From Antitrichia curtipendula (taxonomy: Eukaryota; Streptophyta; Bryopsida; Hypnales; Leucodontaceae), in contig OX579634.1 in the NCBI GenBank assembly GCA_951230915.1, positions 44,095,570-44,159,569 on the forward strand: a DNA stretch of 64,000 nt. The letters are read 5' to 3'. The notes under the pieces are model-generated. The model had not been told where the DNA came from, searched no databases, and saw only the letters and a program-made list of their open reading frames with translations. A program made the position numbers and the translations under genes. This document shows positions 62,369 to 64,000 of the stretch, one piece after another (within the stretch, counting starts at the first letter, position 1; each line of letters begins with the position of its first letter).

Positions 62369-62900
62369 GGGGCGGGGACTTCTTCAGTCAGGGCGCGGAC
62401 TTCGGCGCGTGAGGGCGCGGACTCCTTCAAGCAAGGCGGGGACATCAGTGTGAGCGTCAGGGCGCGGACTCCTTCATTCAAGGCGCGGACTTCAGCGCTT
62501 CAGGGCGCGGACTCATCGAATCAGGGCGGGGACTTCAGTGTAAGCGTCAGGGCGCGGACTCCTTCAAGCAGGGCGCGGACTTCGGCTAGTAGGGCGCGGA
62601 CTCCTCGAAGCAGGGCGGGGACTTCTGTGTGACAGTTAGGGCGCGGACTCCTTCAGTCAGGGCGCGGACTTCAGCGCGTCAGGGCGCGGACTCCTTCAAG
62701 AAGGGCGGGGACTTCACTGTGATAGTCAGGGTACGGACTCCTTCAGTCAGGGCGCGGACTTCAGCGCGTCAGGGCACGGACTCCTTCAAGCAGGGCGGGG
62801 ACTTCACTGTGACAGGCAATGTGCGGACTCCTTCAGGTAGGGCGCGGACTCCTTCAGGTACGGCGCGGACCTGAACGTGAGTGGGAGGGCGCGGACGGGC
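62369..62900. repeat. GC-rich minisatellite with 90-bp higher-order unit
   Basis: Basic units of about 21-26 bp built on GGGCGCGGACTCCTTCA are organised in sets of four. The set recurs from 62,369, 62,460, 62,550, 62,639, 62,729 and 62,819 (steps of 90-91 bp, one of 89). Because 90 is divisible by 3, frames stay open (a 30-residue repeat with VRARTPSVRARTSARQGADS), but this looks incidental. A related GGACGG/GGTCCGGACC-rich stretch precedes it from about 62,220. Confidence 0.9.
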
Positions 62901-62926
62901 AATGGTGGATTAAATTTATGTGTTCT

Positions 62927-62929
<3 letters not shown>

Positions 62930-62979
<50 letters not shown>
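62930..62979. repeat. TA dinucleotide microsatellite
   Basis: An uninterrupted TA tract of about 50 bp immediately after the minisatellite. Confidence 0.95.
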
Positions 62980-62983
<4 letters not shown>

Positions 62984-63340
62984 AAAAAAAATTCGGAACA
63001 AATAGGAGACCCCACTGCATTAAAAAGAACCAATAACTGGAATGTATTTTACATGATTTCCCCACCAAGGTTTCCAGGAGGCCCATCAAATACAAAATAC
63101 ACAAAAAAATACAGGTAGGCTGCAATGTTTGTGATAACCAAAATAGTTTATAAAATTCATGCATTGCAAAGTACAATATCAATACAATGAATCTATACTT
63201 CCAAAATACGCTCACTTTCTCTGTTTCTCATAGGTTATCCAAAACATTTTTTTGGCTTCTCGTCTATATTTCTTCCAATTGCTACAATTGTCTTCAACTC
63301 TTAAAGATCCGAGATCTACCATCGATGCAACTCAATAACC
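62980..63340. other. AT-rich spacer
   Basis: Non-coding sequence downstream of the partial coding region on the minus strand; it may include its 3' UTR. Confidence 0.45.
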
Positions 63341-64000
63341 TCAATTATTCAAACGACTCGACCTACGAACTTCTTGGGCACTTGGATTCGCTGCATTAGC
63401 ATCTCGAACAACAACATCATCATCCTCTGGTGCCTCGTCATTGGCATCTTCATTGCTGTCATATTCATCTTCTGCTTCACCACTGTCGGTGGTCCAATGT
63501 TCCTCAACTTCCGAGTTTTCATTTCGAAGCTCTATAGTTGTTTGGCCATGAGTACGTTTGCGCTTCAACCTCTTGTGTCGTTGTGCGTTGGGGTCTTCTG
63601 CATCAGAATTTATAGTAGGCCCACCTGGAATTGTTCGAACAACAAATGCCGGAGTTGACCGGCTAGGTCCTGGTACGTATGTACTTAGGAACGGTTCTAT
63701 CACCCTATTTGGATCTCTTGCTCCAATTCCGAGGGGTGAACGATTAGCATGCCTTGGCGATGATGCTTCTCCAATATGCAGATCTTCTGTTCGTCCTCGG
63801 CCTGTACTCCCTCCACGGCCTACAGCTCTACCATGGCCTCTCGTCCGTCCACGGGCTTGTTGATATTGACCTACTTCATAATGAACGGAGGGCCGAGGGG
63901 CCACAGGTGGTCTACCACGTGAAACTCTTTGTAGAGTCAAATCAACATTTCCCACTGAGCCTAATCTTTCTTGAGAAGGTCTTTGGATGGCATTGGAAAT
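63341..64000 (-). CDS. C-terminal part of an unrecognised protein, cut by the window edge
   Basis: A continuous minus-strand frame of about 219 codons enters from the window end and stops after VRRSSRLNN. It has an Arg/Gly-rich tract (RGRTRGHGRAVGRGGSTGRG, about 63,800-63,870), a basic KRLKRKRTH patch that could be a nuclear localisation signal, and a strongly acidic stretch (SEVEEHWTTDSGEAEDEYDS then NEDANDEAPEDDD). No catalytic domain lies in the visible part. Composition and the RRSSRL ending, shared with the ORF at 61,594-61,887, recall C-terminal tails of plant transposon proteins, but I cannot name the family. It is GC-richer than its flanks and has no stop within the window, so it is likely genuine coding sequence or a young remnant. 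Confidence 0.5.
   Translation of the reverse strand: MSNAIQRPSQERLGSVGNVDLTLQRVSRGRPPVAPRPSVHYEVGQYQQARGRTRGHGRAVGRGGSTGRGRTEDLHIGEASSPRHANRSPLGIGARDPNRVIEPFLSTYVPGPSRSTPAFVVRTIPGGPTINSDAEDPNAQRHKRLKRKRTHGQTTIELRNENSEVEEHWTTDSGEAEDEYDSNEDANDEAPEDDDVVVRDANAANPSAQEVRRSSRLNN

Noticed and set aside
62324..62874. Arg/Thr/Ser-rich repeat ORFs in the minisatellite as a protein
   Set aside because: The frame stays open only because the unit is 90 bp; an 89-bp unit shifts the frame, and there is no promoter or splice context.
1..64000. LTR retrotransposons, CRISPR arrays, rRNA genes
   Set aside because: No gag-pol domains, paired LTRs, regular spacer-repeat arrays or rRNA-like sequence were seen; LTR relics too decayed to read by eye cannot be excluded.

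Overview
This is a window of nuclear DNA from a land plant, judged from content and not from a database match. The intergenic DNA is very AT-rich and full of decayed DNA transposons, while the one intact gene is GC-richer, intron-rich and plant-like. The transposon set (CACTA-type ends, PIF/Harbinger, pogo/Tigger, a tRNA-derived SINE, many MITEs) suits a repeat-rich plant genome. The species cannot be fixed from sequence alone; a spore-bearing plant or another large plant genome is possible.

Layout. 1-13,800: no genes, only dispersed repeats. These include two copies of an element family flanked by TTAA on both sides (835-1,775 and 10,783-11,726), a CACTA-type foldback MITE with a clean TSD (2,462-2,699), a decayed tandem array (4,566-5,715), a TA microsatellite, and a MITE nested in an older repeat (7,854-8,267). 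14,690-18,340: a broken pogo-type transposase gene. 20,150-20,335: a possible glycoside hydrolase family 1 relic. 23,000-24,400: two MITEs. 24,400-29,800: AT-rich DNA without recognisable content. 29,796-31,623: a PIF/Harbinger-like element with a truncated transposase. 31,640-37,720: two arrays of one tandem family, a Tigger-type transposase relic, a SINE and a foldback element. 38,200-41,540: MITEs, a 0.7-kb TIR element and a third TTAA element whose empty target site is preserved 0.6 kb away. 42,398-42,491: a near-perfect hairpin. 45,475-46,560: a truncated TTAA-family copy beside a large inverted repeat. 49,593-49,888: a MITE just upstream of the gene.

50,742-54,286 (+): the only intact gene, ten exons with nine GT-AG introns and a 399-residue mitochondrial carrier of the MTM1 / SLC25A39-40 type. 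55,974-about 62,150: a GC-richer block that begins with a CACTA terminus, is studded with ACGT motifs, and carries a spliced minus-strand gene interrupted by two in-frame stops; it is probably a CACTA element with a TNPA-like gene. 62,369-62,900: a GC-rich minisatellite with a 90-bp higher-order period. 63,341-64,000 (-): the 3' end of an unknown low-complexity coding region running off the window.

The carrier is the only functional host gene I can support. The rest records successive transposon insertions. The observation most worth following up is the TTAA-flanked family: TTAA duplication with CCC-starting TIRs is the hallmark of piggyBac, which is not a typical land-plant superfamily.
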